The notes beneath the pieces are model-generated. The model did no database searches. It saw only the letters and a list, made by a program, of their open reading frames with translations, and was not told where the DNA came from. Shown here one piece after another: positions 1-9,054 of a stretch of DNA of 48,936 nt. The DNA comes from Chitinophagaceae bacterium (GTDB lineage Bacteria > Bacteroidota > Bacteroidia > Chitinophagales > Chitinophagaceae): the NCBI GenBank assembly GCA_013140985.1, contig JABFRU010000034.1, forward strand, positions 1 through 48,936. Reading direction: 5' to 3'. The translations under genes were made by a program, and so were the position numbers. Positions within the stretch are counted from its first letter, which is position 1. The number at the start of each line of letters is the position of its first letter.

Positions 1-82
1 TAAGAAAAGAATAATAAGAAAATGAGTAAGCCCGATGCAAGTTCCTGACTTTTTATTTCTTATTCTTTATTTTTTATTGGCA

Positions 83-763
83 TCAGTCTTTCCATAAAAA
101 AGGAAAAAGGATAACAGCCAGCAATATTATCATTACATCAAGAGCCACTAATAAAAGCACAGAATCCACAGGAATAGTAAGCATCGGCGCAAAGGCGGCT
201 TTGGAAAGACGAACTAATAATAATAATTGCGGGATGATAAGAGGAAAGCCAAGTACCGCCATAATTGCAGCATTTTGCTGTGCTTTGGCTGCAATGGCGG
301 CTAAAAAAGTAAAAACAAGACTCAGGCTCCATCCGCCCAGCAACACAAGACCAATAAACGGTACTATCTTTTGTAATGGATTGCCCAAAAACAGGGTAAA
401 GAGCAGCACACTCAGCAAACTCATCAGCAGCATGAGCAGTGAATTGAAAAGAAGTTTGGCTAATACAAAATCCGCCGGACTGGCTATGGAGTAGAAATAA
501 AGCATACGGCCCTTACTTTCCTGCAAAAAACTTTTGGCAACAGCGTTGATGCATATAAATAATTGTATCACCCAGAAAAGGCCATTCCAAACTTTTGCTT
601 CCGGTTCATTTATGGCATTGTATAAAACAAAAATGGTGGAGCCGATATAAAGCAGGATACCATAAAAGCTGTATTGCTGCCTTACTTCTAACAGCAGGTC
701 TTTTCTGAAAAGGGTTATTATATGGCGGGTTGAACTGATATAGCTTATTTTACCGGCGAAAAT
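83..763 (-). CDS. ccmB: Heme exporter protein CcmB (cytochrome c maturation ABC permease)
   Basis: Integral membrane permease subunit of the CcmAB(C) transporter needed for cytochrome c maturation. The part from 571 down reads VIQLFICINAVAKSFLQES and then shows hydrophobic helices with a conserved GGWSLSL segment, as in Bacteroidota CcmB. Upstream of 571 the frame stays open and clearly belongs to the protein (KDLLLEVRQQYSFYGILLY, first membrane helix), giving about 220 residues, the usual CcmB length. In this upstream part there is no ATG, GTG or TTG back to a TGA at 788-790. The first standard start, GTG at 571, would remove the first helix. I therefore place the start tentatively at an ATT (763-761), 15 bases after the tdk stop; ATA at 748 is an alternative. 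The gene follows tdk on the same strand. Family certain, start uncertain. Confidence 0.75.
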   Translation of the reverse strand: MFAGKISYISSTRHIITLFRKDLLLEVRQQYSFYGILLYIGSTIFVLYNAINEPEAKVWNGLFWVIQLFICINAVAKSFLQESKGRMLYFYSIASPADFVLAKLLFNSLLMLLMSLLSVLLFTLFLGNPLQKIVPFIGLVLLGGWSLSLVFTFLAAIAAKAQQNAAIMAVLGFPLIIPQLLLLVRLSKAAFAPMLTIPVDSVLLLVALDVMIILLAVILFPFLWKD

Positions 764-777
764 ACGTTGAAAGGGGG

Positions 778-1344
778 TTACTTTTTCTCATAACAGTTCC
801 TGCATCTTGGTTCATATACATCTTTAGCACCAAGCATTACCTGCCCTTCATCATCAGTTTTACGGTAAGAATAATTAGCAATATTGCCGCATTGCATACA
901 AATGGCATGGAGCTTTGTTACATAATCTGCTTTGGCCATGATATAGGGCATTTGTCCAAACGGATTACCCAAATAATCCATATCAAGTCCTGCCACTATT
1001 ACCCGGATACCTTTGGTGGCCAATTCATCACAAACATTGGCTATTTCTGAGTCGAAAAATTGAGCTTCATCAATGCCGATCACATCCACATCTCCGGCCA
1101 TCAATAATATTTGTTGGGAACTATCCACCGGGGTTGATTGAATAGCGGTAGCATCATGCGAAACTATCTTTACTTCATCGTAGCGGGTATCAATTTTTGG
1201 CTTGAATATCTCCACTTTCAGGTTGGCGATCTTCACTCTTTTGAGCCGGCGGATCAGTTCTTCTGTTTTTCCGCTGAACATGGAGCCGCAGATCACTTCG
1301 ATACTTCCCCGGCGCTGACCGCTGGTATTAGGTTCAATAAACAT
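778..1344 (-). CDS. tdk: Thymidine kinase
   Basis: Cytosolic type II thymidine kinase, phosphorylating thymidine to dTMP with ATP in the salvage pathway. The 188-residue length fits the family. The P-loop GSMFSGKTE lies at residues 20-28, the DEAQFF segment follows mid-protein, and the structural zinc site is visible as two CxxC pairs near the C terminus (CMQC and CRNC). The ATG at 1344 gives the normal N terminus. Its stop codon lies just before the likely ccmB start, so the two are probably cotranscribed. No strong ribosome binding site is visible, as is usual in Bacteroidota. Confidence 0.95.
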   Translation of the reverse strand: MFIEPNTSGQRRGSIEVICGSMFSGKTEELIRRLKRVKIANLKVEIFKPKIDTRYDEVKIVSHDATAIQSTPVDSSQQILLMAGDVDVIGIDEAQFFDSEIANVCDELATKGIRVIVAGLDMDYLGNPFGQMPYIMAKADYVTKLHAICMQCGNIANYSYRKTDDEGQVMLGAKDVYEPRCRNCYEKK

Positions 1345-1476
1345 TGTTAAGATTTCGGTTTTGAAAATGATGAAAATTTTATTGGCAAACTGTTTGTAAT
1401 TTTAGAACGACTGTTGCGTTACTGAATTTATTCACTCAATATCACTCTTCATTCATCAACGATCAAAAATACCGTA

Positions 1477-2181
1477 ATGGAACGAATAGAAGCACTCATC
1501 AGCCAGCTAAAAGACCAGTTTCAGCAAAATGTTGACCCTGCACAAATGCTGGGAACCGTACAACTTTTGCAGTTTGAACTGACGAAAATGAGATCCTCCG
1601 GACAGCAAAGCCTGGGTACGGCAAAAGTAGCTGTGGTACTGCCCATTGCCAATGTGATCGGAGTGGCAGCAGGGTATGAAAAATATGCTCCAAGACCGGC
1701 CGTCGCTGAAAAACCTGTACATGAAGTAAAAGAAACGATCCTCGTTGATAACGGTTCACTTTCTGTTGTTCAGAAAAATCACCAGCTGGATATGGTCTTC
1801 GATCCGATGACGGAGATACCTACTTTATCACATCAGCCTAAAGAAGCTGGCAAAGAAGTGAATGATGCCACCTTGCATGGTGAATCATTGAACGATAAAT
1901 TAAAACAGGGAAAAACAGAACTGGTAGAAGTATTCAAAGAAGTTCCTGTAAAAGATCTCCGCAAAGCCATCGGCATCAATGACAGGTTTGTTTTTATCAA
2001 CGACCTGTTCCGGGGTGATGAAAATATGTATGAGCGAAGCATCAAGACCATCAACAGTTTTAATATCTATGCAGAAGCCGAATACTGGATAACAAGAGAA
2101 TTAAAAACGAAACTTGGATGGAGGAATGATCATCCTTCTGTGCAGGGTTTTGATCAATTGGTCAAAAGGCGGTTCTCCTGA
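1477..2181 (+). CDS. Conserved protein of unknown function
   Basis: A 234-residue protein that I recognise only as a conserved Bacteroidota family without an assigned role. The N-terminal half is variable and rich in charged and polar residues. The C-terminal 75 residues are the conserved part, with GINDRFVFINDLFRGDENMY and a following NSFNIYAEAEYWITRELK stretch. There is no signal peptide and no convincing membrane segment, so a cytosolic protein is likely. It is transcribed away from tdk, and its last 28 bases overlap the 3' end of the convergent waaA. No catalytic motif is visible and no function is proposed. Confidence 0.8.
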   Translation: MERIEALISQLKDQFQQNVDPAQMLGTVQLLQFELTKMRSSGQQSLGTAKVAVVLPIANVIGVAAGYEKYAPRPAVAEKPVHEVKETILVDNGSLSVVQKNHQLDMVFDPMTEIPTLSHQPKEAGKEVNDATLHGESLNDKLKQGKTELVEVFKEVPVKDLRKAIGINDRFVFINDLFRGDENMYERSIKTINSFNIYAEAEYWITRELKTKLGWRNDHPSVQGFDQLVKRRFS

Positions 2182-3407
2182 ATGAATTGAAGTATTTTCC
2201 GATCAGCACCTGCATTTTGCTGTACAAAATTCCCGGAAGCTTTGGCTGACTTTATATATGAATCACCAGTATTAGTAAGAAGTTCCCTGATCGTTACAGC
2301 CAGTTCCTTTTCATTTTTTATTACTAAAGCTCCGCCGCAATCTACAAGGCCAATAGCTTCAATATATTTTTTATAAAAAGGGCCAATGATAACAGGCTTG
2401 CTATAGACAGCAGCTTCCAATACATTATGTACCCCATAGCTCGTCATTCCTCCACCAACAAATGTGATATCTCCATATTTATACAAACGGGAAAGTATCC
2501 CGATATTATCGATGATCAGGCAGGTGGAAAGTTGAGAGTTGGGTGTTGAGAGTTGAGAATAACGTATTGAGTTCGGGAATAGTTTTTTTAAATCGTTCAG
2601 GTTTCTTTCCCCTAATTCATGGGGAGCAATGATCAATTTTAGGGAGGGGTCGTTAATGATCTCAACTGTTTTTTTCAAAACGATATCATCCTCTTGCCAG
2701 GTACTGCCTGCGATAATTGTTTTATGCCCGGTAATGAAGTTTTCAATAAGAGGGATCGGTTCAAACTTTTCAGCGATCTCAATAACCCTGTCAAACCTTG
2801 TATCACCGGCAACCGTGGAGTTGGAGAATCCTGCTTTATCCAGCAATTTTTTTGATTCGGCATCTTGCACAAAAAAATGAGAAATGAGACCAAACATCTT
2901 GCGGTGCATTCTTCCATACCATTTGAAAACTTTACTTTTTTCGATCAATGCAGAGATCAGCAGCAGCGGGATATTTCTTTTATTGATCTCCTTTAAATAA
3001 AAATACCAGAGATCATACTTCACAAATATCACCAGTGAGGGATGAACGATCTCTGCAAATCTTTTTGCATTGGAACGACCATCCATCGGCAGATAAAAAA
3101 CCCAATCGGCCCCGTCATAGTTTTTTTGAACTTCATACCCGGATGGTGAAAAGAAAGTAAGCAATACTTTATAGCGGGGATATTGTGAACGGATCTTTTC
3201 CAGTACAGGGCGGCCCTGTTCAAATTCACCCAAAGAAGAGCAATGCATCCACACAATTTTTGCATCAGCAGGGATAGCGGCGTGTAGTTTTTCAAACAAA
3301 TCCTTTCGTCCAGTCACCCATTTTTTTGTTTTGCTGTTGAATGGGGAAGTGATAAAAGCAGCCGCTTTAAAAAGAAGAAGAAAAATATGGTAGAAAAAAA
3401 CAGGCAA
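2154..3407 (-). CDS. waaA: 3-deoxy-D-manno-octulosonic acid (Kdo) transferase
   Basis: Membrane-anchored GT30 glycosyltransferase that adds Kdo from CMP-Kdo to lipid A precursor. The 417 residues begin with a hydrophobic anchor (FFYHIFLLLFKAAAF). The N-terminal domain carries HCSSLGEFEQGRP, which includes the catalytic Glu. The C-terminal domain has IIAGSTWQEDD, the IIAPHE segment, and DITFVGGGMTSYGVHNVLE, the nucleotide-binding site. The start is TTG at 3407: an in-frame stop lies three codons upstream and no ATG precedes the conserved N terminus. Around residues 283-295 the sequence SQLSTPNSQLST looks like a translated short DNA repeat, described separately. The 3' end overlaps the preceding convergent gene by 28 bases. 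Confidence 0.93.
   Translation of the reverse strand: MPVFFYHIFLLLFKAAAFITSPFNSKTKKWVTGRKDLFEKLHAAIPADAKIVWMHCSSLGEFEQGRPVLEKIRSQYPRYKVLLTFFSPSGYEVQKNYDGADWVFYLPMDGRSNAKRFAEIVHPSLVIFVKYDLWYFYLKEINKRNIPLLLISALIEKSKVFKWYGRMHRKMFGLISHFFVQDAESKKLLDKAGFSNSTVAGDTRFDRVIEIAEKFEPIPLIENFITGHKTIIAGSTWQEDDIVLKKTVEIINDPSLKLIIAPHELGERNLNDLKKLFPNSIRYSQLSTPNSQLSTCLIIDNIGILSRLYKYGDITFVGGGMTSYGVHNVLEAAVYSKPVIIGPFYKKYIEAIGLVDCGGALVIKNEKELAVTIRELLTNTGDSYIKSAKASGNFVQQNAGADRKILQFIQENRLLTN
2528..2559 (-). repeat. Short tandem repeat inserted in frame within waaA
   Basis: On the minus strand the unit CAACTCTCAAC recurs with slight variation and is translated as SQLSTPNSQLST, between the IRY and CLIIDNIG segments of WaaA. 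The same kind of AACTCTCAACT repeat is common between genes in Bacteroidota genomes. The reading frame is kept and both flanks are good WaaA sequence, so this appears to be a tolerated in-frame expansion in a surface loop. Confidence 0.6.
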
Positions 3408-3708
3408 CCGGTCTTATTGTGTTGAAAGCAAATGTAAAAGCAATCGGGTAATACTACATGAAAAATTGAACGGATGGAATGTTACTGTATTATACCGGCA
3501 GTTGACAGTGTTATTTCAAAATCAGAGGAATATATGTAACTCGCCGGTATAAACTACCTGTATTTTACTATTTTTGCGGCACTAAAAGACAGTCAGATAA
3601 GTCAAAAGGTCAAATAGGTCAGTTGTGATGAGTTCCGGAAGATCTTTGATCACCGCAAAAGGGAAAGTGCTTTATGACTTATTTGGCCAGTACGACTAAA
3701 AATTTTCT
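3408..3708. other. Intergenic region between waaA and the nucleotide-sugar operon
   Basis: About 300 bases separating the divergent waaA and the DegT aminotransferase gene. No credible coding region is seen. It contains one candidate Bacteroidota -7 element on the plus strand (3569-3576). It also holds a pair of imperfectly inverted GTCAAAT/ATTTGGCC-type segments (about 3597-3622 and 3673-3692), which look like another short dispersed repeat and would lie in the 5' leader of the operon. Confidence 0.5.
3569..3576 (+). promoter_or_regulatory. Candidate -7 promoter element for the nucleotide-sugar operon
   Basis: TATTTTTG matches the Bacteroidota -7 consensus TAnnTTTG. A matching TTG -33 box at the expected distance is not clear. 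If used, transcription would start near 3583 and leave a leader of about 125 bases with the inverted repeat in it. Confidence 0.4.
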
Positions 3709-4839
3709 ATGCGGCCCATACAGATGGTTGACACCAGGACCCAGTATCACAAGATAAAACCCGAAGTGGATAAAGCTGTCCTTGACACGATTGAAAGCAC
3801 AGCATTCATTAATGGTAAGCCTGTTCATGAGTTTGTTGCCAATCTTTCTTCGTATTTAGGTACAAAACATACTATCCCTTGTGCCAACGGAACAGATGCG
3901 CTGCAAATTGCGATGATGGCTTTAGGGCTTCAACCGGGAGACGAAGTCATCACTCCATCGTTCACCTATATCGCCACCACAGAAGTAATTGCTTTATTAA
4001 GACTGACGCCTGTTTTTGTGGAAGTGGATGCAAAAACTTTTTGTATCGATCCGGCGGCTATTGAAAAAGCAATTACACCTAAGACAAAAGCGATTGTTCC
4101 CGTTCATTTATATGGACAATCTGCCCCAATGGAAGAAATCATGGCCATTGCTAAAAAACATAACCTGTTTGTGATTGAAGATAATGCACAGGCTATCGGT
4201 TGTGATTATACTTTTAGTGATGGCGCTAAAAAGAAAACAGGAACGATCGGTCATATTGGTACTACTTCTTTTTACCCTTCAAAAAATTTGGGAGCATTTG
4301 GTGATGGCGGCGCCATCTTTACAGACGATGATGCACTGGCTGCTCAAATGAAAATGGTAGCCAATCATGGACAGAGCAAACAATACTACCATGATGTGGT
4401 AGGTTGCAACAGCCGCCTCGATAGCATACAGGCAGCTATCCTCAATATCAAATTAAAGCATCTGGATGAATATGCTGCCGCCCGGCAAAAAGCGGCTGAT
4501 CATTATGATAAAGCTTTTTCTTCCTCTTCAAAGATCAAAACACCTGCCAGAGCCTCTTATTCCAATCATGTGTTCCATCAATACACATTGCAACTGGAAG
4601 GTGTGAGCCGTGACGGGCTGAAAAGTTTTTTAGCAGAACATAATATCCCGGCAATGATCTATTATCCTGTGCCGGGGCATAAGCAAAAAATGTTTGAGCA
4701 ATTCAATACAGCATCACAAATAATGCCGGTTACAGATTGGTTAACTGAGAGAGTTATTTCATTACCCATTCACACAGAGTTAGATGAAGAACAGTTGAAT
4801 TTTATCAGCTCAAAAATTTTGGAATACATAAATAAATAA
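3709..4839 (+). CDS. DegT/DnrJ/EryC1/StrS family sugar aminotransferase
   Basis: PLP-dependent enzyme that transaminates a keto-sugar nucleotide, probably for an amino sugar of a surface polysaccharide. It has 376 residues, normal for the family. Visible features are CANGTDALQIA near residue 58, the HLYGQ segment, EDNAQAIG, and FYPSKNLGAFGDGGAI with the PLP-binding lysine at about residue 192. It resembles WbpE-like aminotransferases acting on UDP-linked hexuluronates, which fits the UDP-HexNAc dehydrogenase gene three places downstream, but substrate cannot be fixed from sequence. First gene of a tight plus-strand operon, 15 bases before ugd. Confidence 0.88.
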   Translation: MRPIQMVDTRTQYHKIKPEVDKAVLDTIESTAFINGKPVHEFVANLSSYLGTKHTIPCANGTDALQIAMMALGLQPGDEVITPSFTYIATTEVIALLRLTPVFVEVDAKTFCIDPAAIEKAITPKTKAIVPVHLYGQSAPMEEIMAIAKKHNLFVIEDNAQAIGCDYTFSDGAKKKTGTIGHIGTTSFYPSKNLGAFGDGGAIFTDDDALAAQMKMVANHGQSKQYYHDVVGCNSRLDSIQAAILNIKLKHLDEYAAARQKAADHYDKAFSSSSKIKTPARASYSNHVFHQYTLQLEGVSRDGLKSFLAEHNIPAMIYYPVPGHKQKMFEQFNTASQIMPVTDWLTERVISLPIHTELDEEQLNFISSKILEYINK

Positions 4840-4854
4840 AATTTTCCCGCCACC

Positions 4855-6165
4855 ATGAAAATTACTGTTGTTGGAACTGGTTATGTTGGTCTGGTAACCG
4901 GAACTTGTTTTGCTGAAACTGGTAATGATGTGACCTGTGTGGATATTGATAGTAATAAGATCAATAAACTGAAGAATGGCGAAATAACTATTTATGAGCC
5001 GGGCCTTGAAAAATTATTCATCCGTAATGTAAAAGAAGAACGTCTTCGTTTTACTACCGATCTTGCTGAAGGGATAAAAGATGCAACTATTATTTTTTTG
5101 GCGCTGCCTACGCCGCCCGGAGAAGATGGCTCTGCTGACCTGAAATATATTTTGGGCGTTGCTGATGACCTGGGAAAATTATTGACCGGTTATAAAGTGA
5201 TCATTGATAAAAGCACGGTGCCGGTTGGCACTGCACAAAAAGTGCATGATGCCGTTGCAAAAAATTACAAAGGCGAATTTGATGTTGTTTCTAATCCAGA
5301 ATTTTTAAGAGAGGGAGTAGCAGTTGAAGATTTTATGAAACCGGACAGGGTGGTGATCGGAACGACTTCTGAAAAAGCAAGAAAGGTGATGAACGACCTG
5401 TATGCCCCGTTTGTTCGCCAGGGAAACCCGGTGATATTTATGGATGAACCTTCGGCAGAGCTGACCAAATATGCTGCGAATTGTTTTTTGGCTACCAAGA
5501 TATCTTTCATGAATGAGATCGCAAGACTTTGCGAAATTTTCGGTGCCGATGTTGATATGGTGCGTCGTGGTATCGGAAGCGATGACAGGATCGGTAAACG
5601 CTTTTTATTTCCGGGTATTGGCTATGGTGGAAGTTGTTTTCCCAAAGATGTTCATGCATTGGCCATATCATCAGAACAGGTCAATTATGACTTCCGGATA
5701 CTGAATGCAGTGATGAGGGTAAATGAGGGACAGCGGCTGCACCTGATCGAAGGGATAAAAAAATATTTCAAAGGAAACATAAAAGGAAAGCGATTTGCTT
5801 TATGGGGCCTTGCATTCAAACCCAACACAGATGATATAAGAGAAGCGCCGGCTTTATATATGATAGACGCATTGATAAAAGAAGGCGCCACTGTATGTGC
5901 ATTTGATCCTGAAGCGATGAAAAATGTAAAGGAAACTATCGGTAATAAAATTGAATATGCAGAGAACCAATACGTGGCATTAAAAGATGCGGATGCATTG
6001 ATCATTGCCACAGAATGGAACGAGTTCCGTACACCCGATTTTTCAAAGATTGCAGCAAGCCTCAGAAACAAAGCTATTTTTGATGGCAGGAATTTATTTG
6101 ACCTTGCTTCGATGAAACAATTGGGATTTTATTATCAAAGTATAGGCCGGGCAATAGTAAACTGA
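4855..6165 (+). CDS. ugd: UDP-glucose 6-dehydrogenase
   Basis: Cytosolic NAD-dependent oxidation of UDP-glucose to UDP-glucuronate. The 436 residues include the Rossmann motif VVGTGYVGLVTG at the N terminus, the central FLATKISFMNEIARLCE helix, and GGSCFPKDVHAL with catalytic Cys at about residue 261. Length and motifs fit the Ugd/TuaD family closely. The next gene, six bases downstream, uses the product as substrate, so the pair makes UDP-glucuronate and UDP-xylose. Confidence 0.95.
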   Translation: MKITVVGTGYVGLVTGTCFAETGNDVTCVDIDSNKINKLKNGEITIYEPGLEKLFIRNVKEERLRFTTDLAEGIKDATIIFLALPTPPGEDGSADLKYILGVADDLGKLLTGYKVIIDKSTVPVGTAQKVHDAVAKNYKGEFDVVSNPEFLREGVAVEDFMKPDRVVIGTTSEKARKVMNDLYAPFVRQGNPVIFMDEPSAELTKYAANCFLATKISFMNEIARLCEIFGADVDMVRRGIGSDDRIGKRFLFPGIGYGGSCFPKDVHALAISSEQVNYDFRILNAVMRVNEGQRLHLIEGIKKYFKGNIKGKRFALWGLAFKPNTDDIREAPALYMIDALIKEGATVCAFDPEAMKNVKETIGNKIEYAENQYVALKDADALIIATEWNEFRTPDFSKIAASLRNKAIFDGRNLFDLASMKQLGFYYQSIGRAIVN

Positions 6166-6171
6166 TCGTTC

Positions 6172-7155
6172 ATGCAACGTAAAAGAGTATTGATAACCGG
6201 GGCAGCCGGATTTTTAGGGTCACACCTCTGCGATCGTTTTATCAAAGAAGGTTATCATGTAATTGCCATGGATAACCTTATTACCGGTGACATGAATAAT
6301 ATCCGGCATTTGATGAAGCTGGAAGAATTTGAATTCATTCATCATGATGTTACAAAGTTTATAGATATCCAGGGCGAATTAGATTTCATTCTTCATTTTG
6401 CGTCACCTGCGAGCCCGATAGATTATTTAAAGATCCCGATACAAACATTGAAGGTTGGTGCGATGGGCACACACAATTGTTTGGGCCTTGCCAAAGCAAA
6501 AGGGGCAAAGATTCTGGTTGCAAGTACAAGTGAGGTGTATGGCGATCCGCTGGTGCATCCGCAGAATGAGGACTACTGGGGCAATGTAAACCCGGTTGGG
6601 CCAAGAGGTGTGTATGATGAAGCCAAACGATACATGGAGTCCATCACCATGGCCTATCATACTTTTCATAATGTGGATACAAGAATCGTAAGAATTTTCA
6701 ATACATATGGACCGAGAATGAGATTGAATGACGGAAGAGCATTGCCTGCATTTATCGGACAGGCATTGAGGGGAGAGGATCTCACCGTATTTGGCGATGG
6801 TTCGCAGACAAGAAGTTTTTGTTATGTTGATGATTTGGTAGATGGAATTTACAGGCTATTGTTAAGCAATTATCATTTGCCGGTGAATATTGGCAACCCT
6901 GATGAAATTTCACTGAAAGATTTTGCGGAAGAAATATTATCATTGACAGGAAATAAGGTAAAGATCGTTTACAAACCATTGCCGGTGGATGATCCCAAGC
7001 AAAGGCAACCCGATATTTCCAAAGCGAAAGCATTGCTGGGATGGGAACCAAAAGTGAGCCGTAAAGAAGGTTTGAAGATCACCTATGAATATTTTAAGTC
7101 GTTACCGAAAGAAGAATTGACAAAACAACCCAAAGAATTCATCAGTCAAAAATAA
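6172..7155 (+). CDS. UDP-glucuronate decarboxylase (UDP-xylose synthase)
   Basis: Extended short-chain dehydrogenase that converts UDP-glucuronate to UDP-xylose. Visible features are the NAD-binding [16 protein letters not shown] motif at residues 8-23, [10 protein letters not shown], the STSEVYGDP loop, and the catalytic YDEAKRY motif (YxxxK). The [14 protein letters not shown] block is typical of UXS enzymes and separates it from dTDP-glucose dehydratases. It has 327 residues. Six bases separate it from ugd, which supplies its substrate. Confidence 0.92.
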   Translation: MQRKRVLITGAAGFLGSHLCDRFIKEGYHVIAMDNLITGDMNNIRHLMKLEEFEFIHHDVTKFIDIQGELDFILHFASPASPIDYLKIPIQTLKVGAMGTHNCLGLAKAKGAKILVASTSEVYGDPLVHPQNEDYWGNVNPVGPRGVYDEAKRYMESITMAYHTFHNVDTRIVRIFNTYGPRMRLNDGRALPAFIGQALRGEDLTVFGDGSQTRSFCYVDDLVDGIYRLLLSNYHLPVNIGNPDEISLKDFAEEILSLTGNKVKIVYKPLPVDDPKQRQPDISKAKALLGWEPKVSRKEGLKITYEYFKSLPKEELTKQPKEFISQK

Positions 7156-7201
7156 TGTTTGACGGTCTCCGTCTGACATGCATATAAAACAGAACAAAAA
7201 T

Positions 7202-8491
7202 ATGTACCAGGAACTAGTAGATAAAAAAGCAAAGCTTGCAGTGATCGGTCTTGGCTATGTGGGCTTGCCTATTGCATTGGAATTTGCCCGGAAGATACCG
7301 GTCATTGGTTTTGACATCAATGAAAAGAGGATTGAGATGATGAAAAAGGGTATTGACCCGAGTAATGAATTGACAAAAGAAGAGTTTGAAGGATGCGATA
7401 TTACTTTCACCAACTCATTGGATGTATTGAGAGAAGCTAAATTTTTTATTGTGGCTGTCCCCACACCGGTGGATGAACATAATGTGCCCGATCTTACTCC
7501 TGTAAAGAAAGCCTCTGAAACGATCGGCAAGGTTATCAAGAAAGGGGATTATGTGGTGTTTGAGTCAACAGTTTATCCGGGTTGTACAGAAGAGGATTGT
7601 TTGCCCGTAATAGAAAAATTGTCCGGGTTGAAAAATGTGACCGATTACAAATCGGGTTATTCCCCTGAAAGGATCAACCCGGGTGATAAAACACATACAC
7701 TGTCAAAGATCATCAAGGTTGTTTCGGGATGTGATGCGGAATCGCTGGATGAGATTGCCAAAGTGTATGAACTGGTAGTAGCGGCCGGTGTACACAAGGC
7801 TTCTTCTATCAAAGTGGCGGAAGCGGCAAAGATCATTGAGAATACGCAAAGAGACCTGAATATTGCTTTGATGAATGAACTCTCCATCATTTTTGATAAG
7901 ATCGGCATCAATACATTCGAAGTACTGGAAGCGGCCGGAACGAAATGGAATTTTTTAAAGTTCCAGCCGGGTTTGGTTGGCGGCCATTGCATTGGTGTGG
8001 ATCCATATTATCTTACTCATAAAGCAAAAGAGTTAGGTTATCACTCCGAAGTGATATTGGCCGGTCGCAATATCAATGATAATATGGCCAAGTATGTTGC
8101 TAAGAAAGTCATACAGCATATCATCAGGAATAACGGCGATGTAAAATCATCCAAAGTGCTGGTGAAGGGGGCTACTTTCAAAGAGAATGTAAGCGATATC
8201 CGAAATTCAAAGGTCAGTGATGTGGTAAAAGCGTTGAAAGAATACTATGTGAATGTGGATGTGGAAGATCCTCATGCGGATTCGGATGAGTTGCAGCATG
8301 AATATGGGTTTGGGTTAGTTACTAAAACCGGGAATGATTATGATGCGGTGATCGTTACAGTACCGCATAATGATTATAAAGAGCTGGGTGATGATTATTT
8401 TGCAGGCATCACCAAGCCGCATGGATTGATAGCGGACCTGAAAGGAATGTATAGAAACAAGATCAACAGCAGGGCTTACTGGAGTTTATAA
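7202..8491 (+). CDS. Nucleotide-sugar dehydrogenase, UDP-HexNAc type (WbpO/TviB-like)
   Basis: Two-step NAD-dependent oxidation of a UDP-N-acetylhexosamine to the uronic acid form. It contains AVIGLGYVGLPIALEFA near the N terminus, STVYPGCTEE, and GGHCIGVDPYYLTHKA with catalytic Cys at about residue 263; the last motif is typical of the UDP-GalNAc/GlcNAc dehydrogenase branch rather than Ugd. An upstream ATG at 7178 would add eight residues (MHIKQNKN), but the ATG at 7202 gives the normal N terminus. The DegT aminotransferase at the head of the operon may act on a later intermediate. Confidence 0.9.
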   Translation: MYQELVDKKAKLAVIGLGYVGLPIALEFARKIPVIGFDINEKRIEMMKKGIDPSNELTKEEFEGCDITFTNSLDVLREAKFFIVAVPTPVDEHNVPDLTPVKKASETIGKVIKKGDYVVFESTVYPGCTEEDCLPVIEKLSGLKNVTDYKSGYSPERINPGDKTHTLSKIIKVVSGCDAESLDEIAKVYELVVAAGVHKASSIKVAEAAKIIENTQRDLNIALMNELSIIFDKIGINTFEVLEAAGTKWNFLKFQPGLVGGHCIGVDPYYLTHKAKELGYHSEVILAGRNINDNMAKYVAKKVIQHIIRNNGDVKSSKVLVKGATFKENVSDIRNSKVSDVVKALKEYYVNVDVEDPHADSDELQHEYGFGLVTKTGNDYDAVIVTVPHNDYKELGDDYFAGITKPHGLIADLKGMYRNKINSRAYWSL

Positions 8492-8493
8492 TT

Positions 8494-9054
8494 ATGCCAT
8501 TTATTGAAACTGATATTGCCGGATTGCTTGTCTTTGAACCCAACGTATTCGAAGACAGCAGGGGTTATTTTTTTGAATCTTACAACGAAAATATTTTTAA
8601 GGAACAGGGCATTGATGTCCGATGGGTGCAGGATAACCAGTCTTCTTCAACCTATGGGGTGATAAGAGGATTGCATTACCAGTTGCCACCATTTGCACAA
8701 AGTAAATTGGTAAGAGTGTTGCGGGGAAAGATCTTAGATGTAGCTGTTGATATCCGTAAAGGATCATCCACATTCGGCAAAAGCTATTCTGTGATATTGT
8801 CCGGGAAAAACAGGAAGCAGCTTTTTATCCCAAAAGGATTTGCCCATGGATTTTCTGTGCTGAGTGAAAAAGCGGAAGTGTTGTATAAGTGTGATGGGTT
8901 TTATAATAAGGAAAACGAAGCAGGTATCATTTATAGCGATGCTGAATTAAATATTGACTGGCGCATCCCTGCAGAAAATGCAGTCATTTCTGAAAAGGAT
9001 GCTGCGTTACCTACATTGGCACAGTGTACAAATAGTTTTGTTTTTGAGAACTGA
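8494..9054 (+). CDS. rfbC: dTDP-4-dehydrorhamnose 3,5-epimerase
   Basis: Cupin-fold epimerase, third step of dTDP-L-rhamnose synthesis. The 186 residues carry FEDSRGYFFESYN, VIRGLHYQLPP with the catalytic His, VDIRKGSSTFG, and IPKGFAHGFSVLSE. It starts two bases after the preceding stop and its own stop overlaps the start of rfbD by one base, so translation is probably coupled. The first two enzymes of the pathway (rfbA, rfbB) are not in this window. Confidence 0.95.
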   Translation: MPFIETDIAGLLVFEPNVFEDSRGYFFESYNENIFKEQGIDVRWVQDNQSSSTYGVIRGLHYQLPPFAQSKLVRVLRGKILDVAVDIRKGSSTFGKSYSVILSGKNRKQLFIPKGFAHGFSVLSEKAEVLYKCDGFYNKENEAGIIYSDAELNIDWRIPAENAVISEKDAALPTLAQCTNSFVFEN

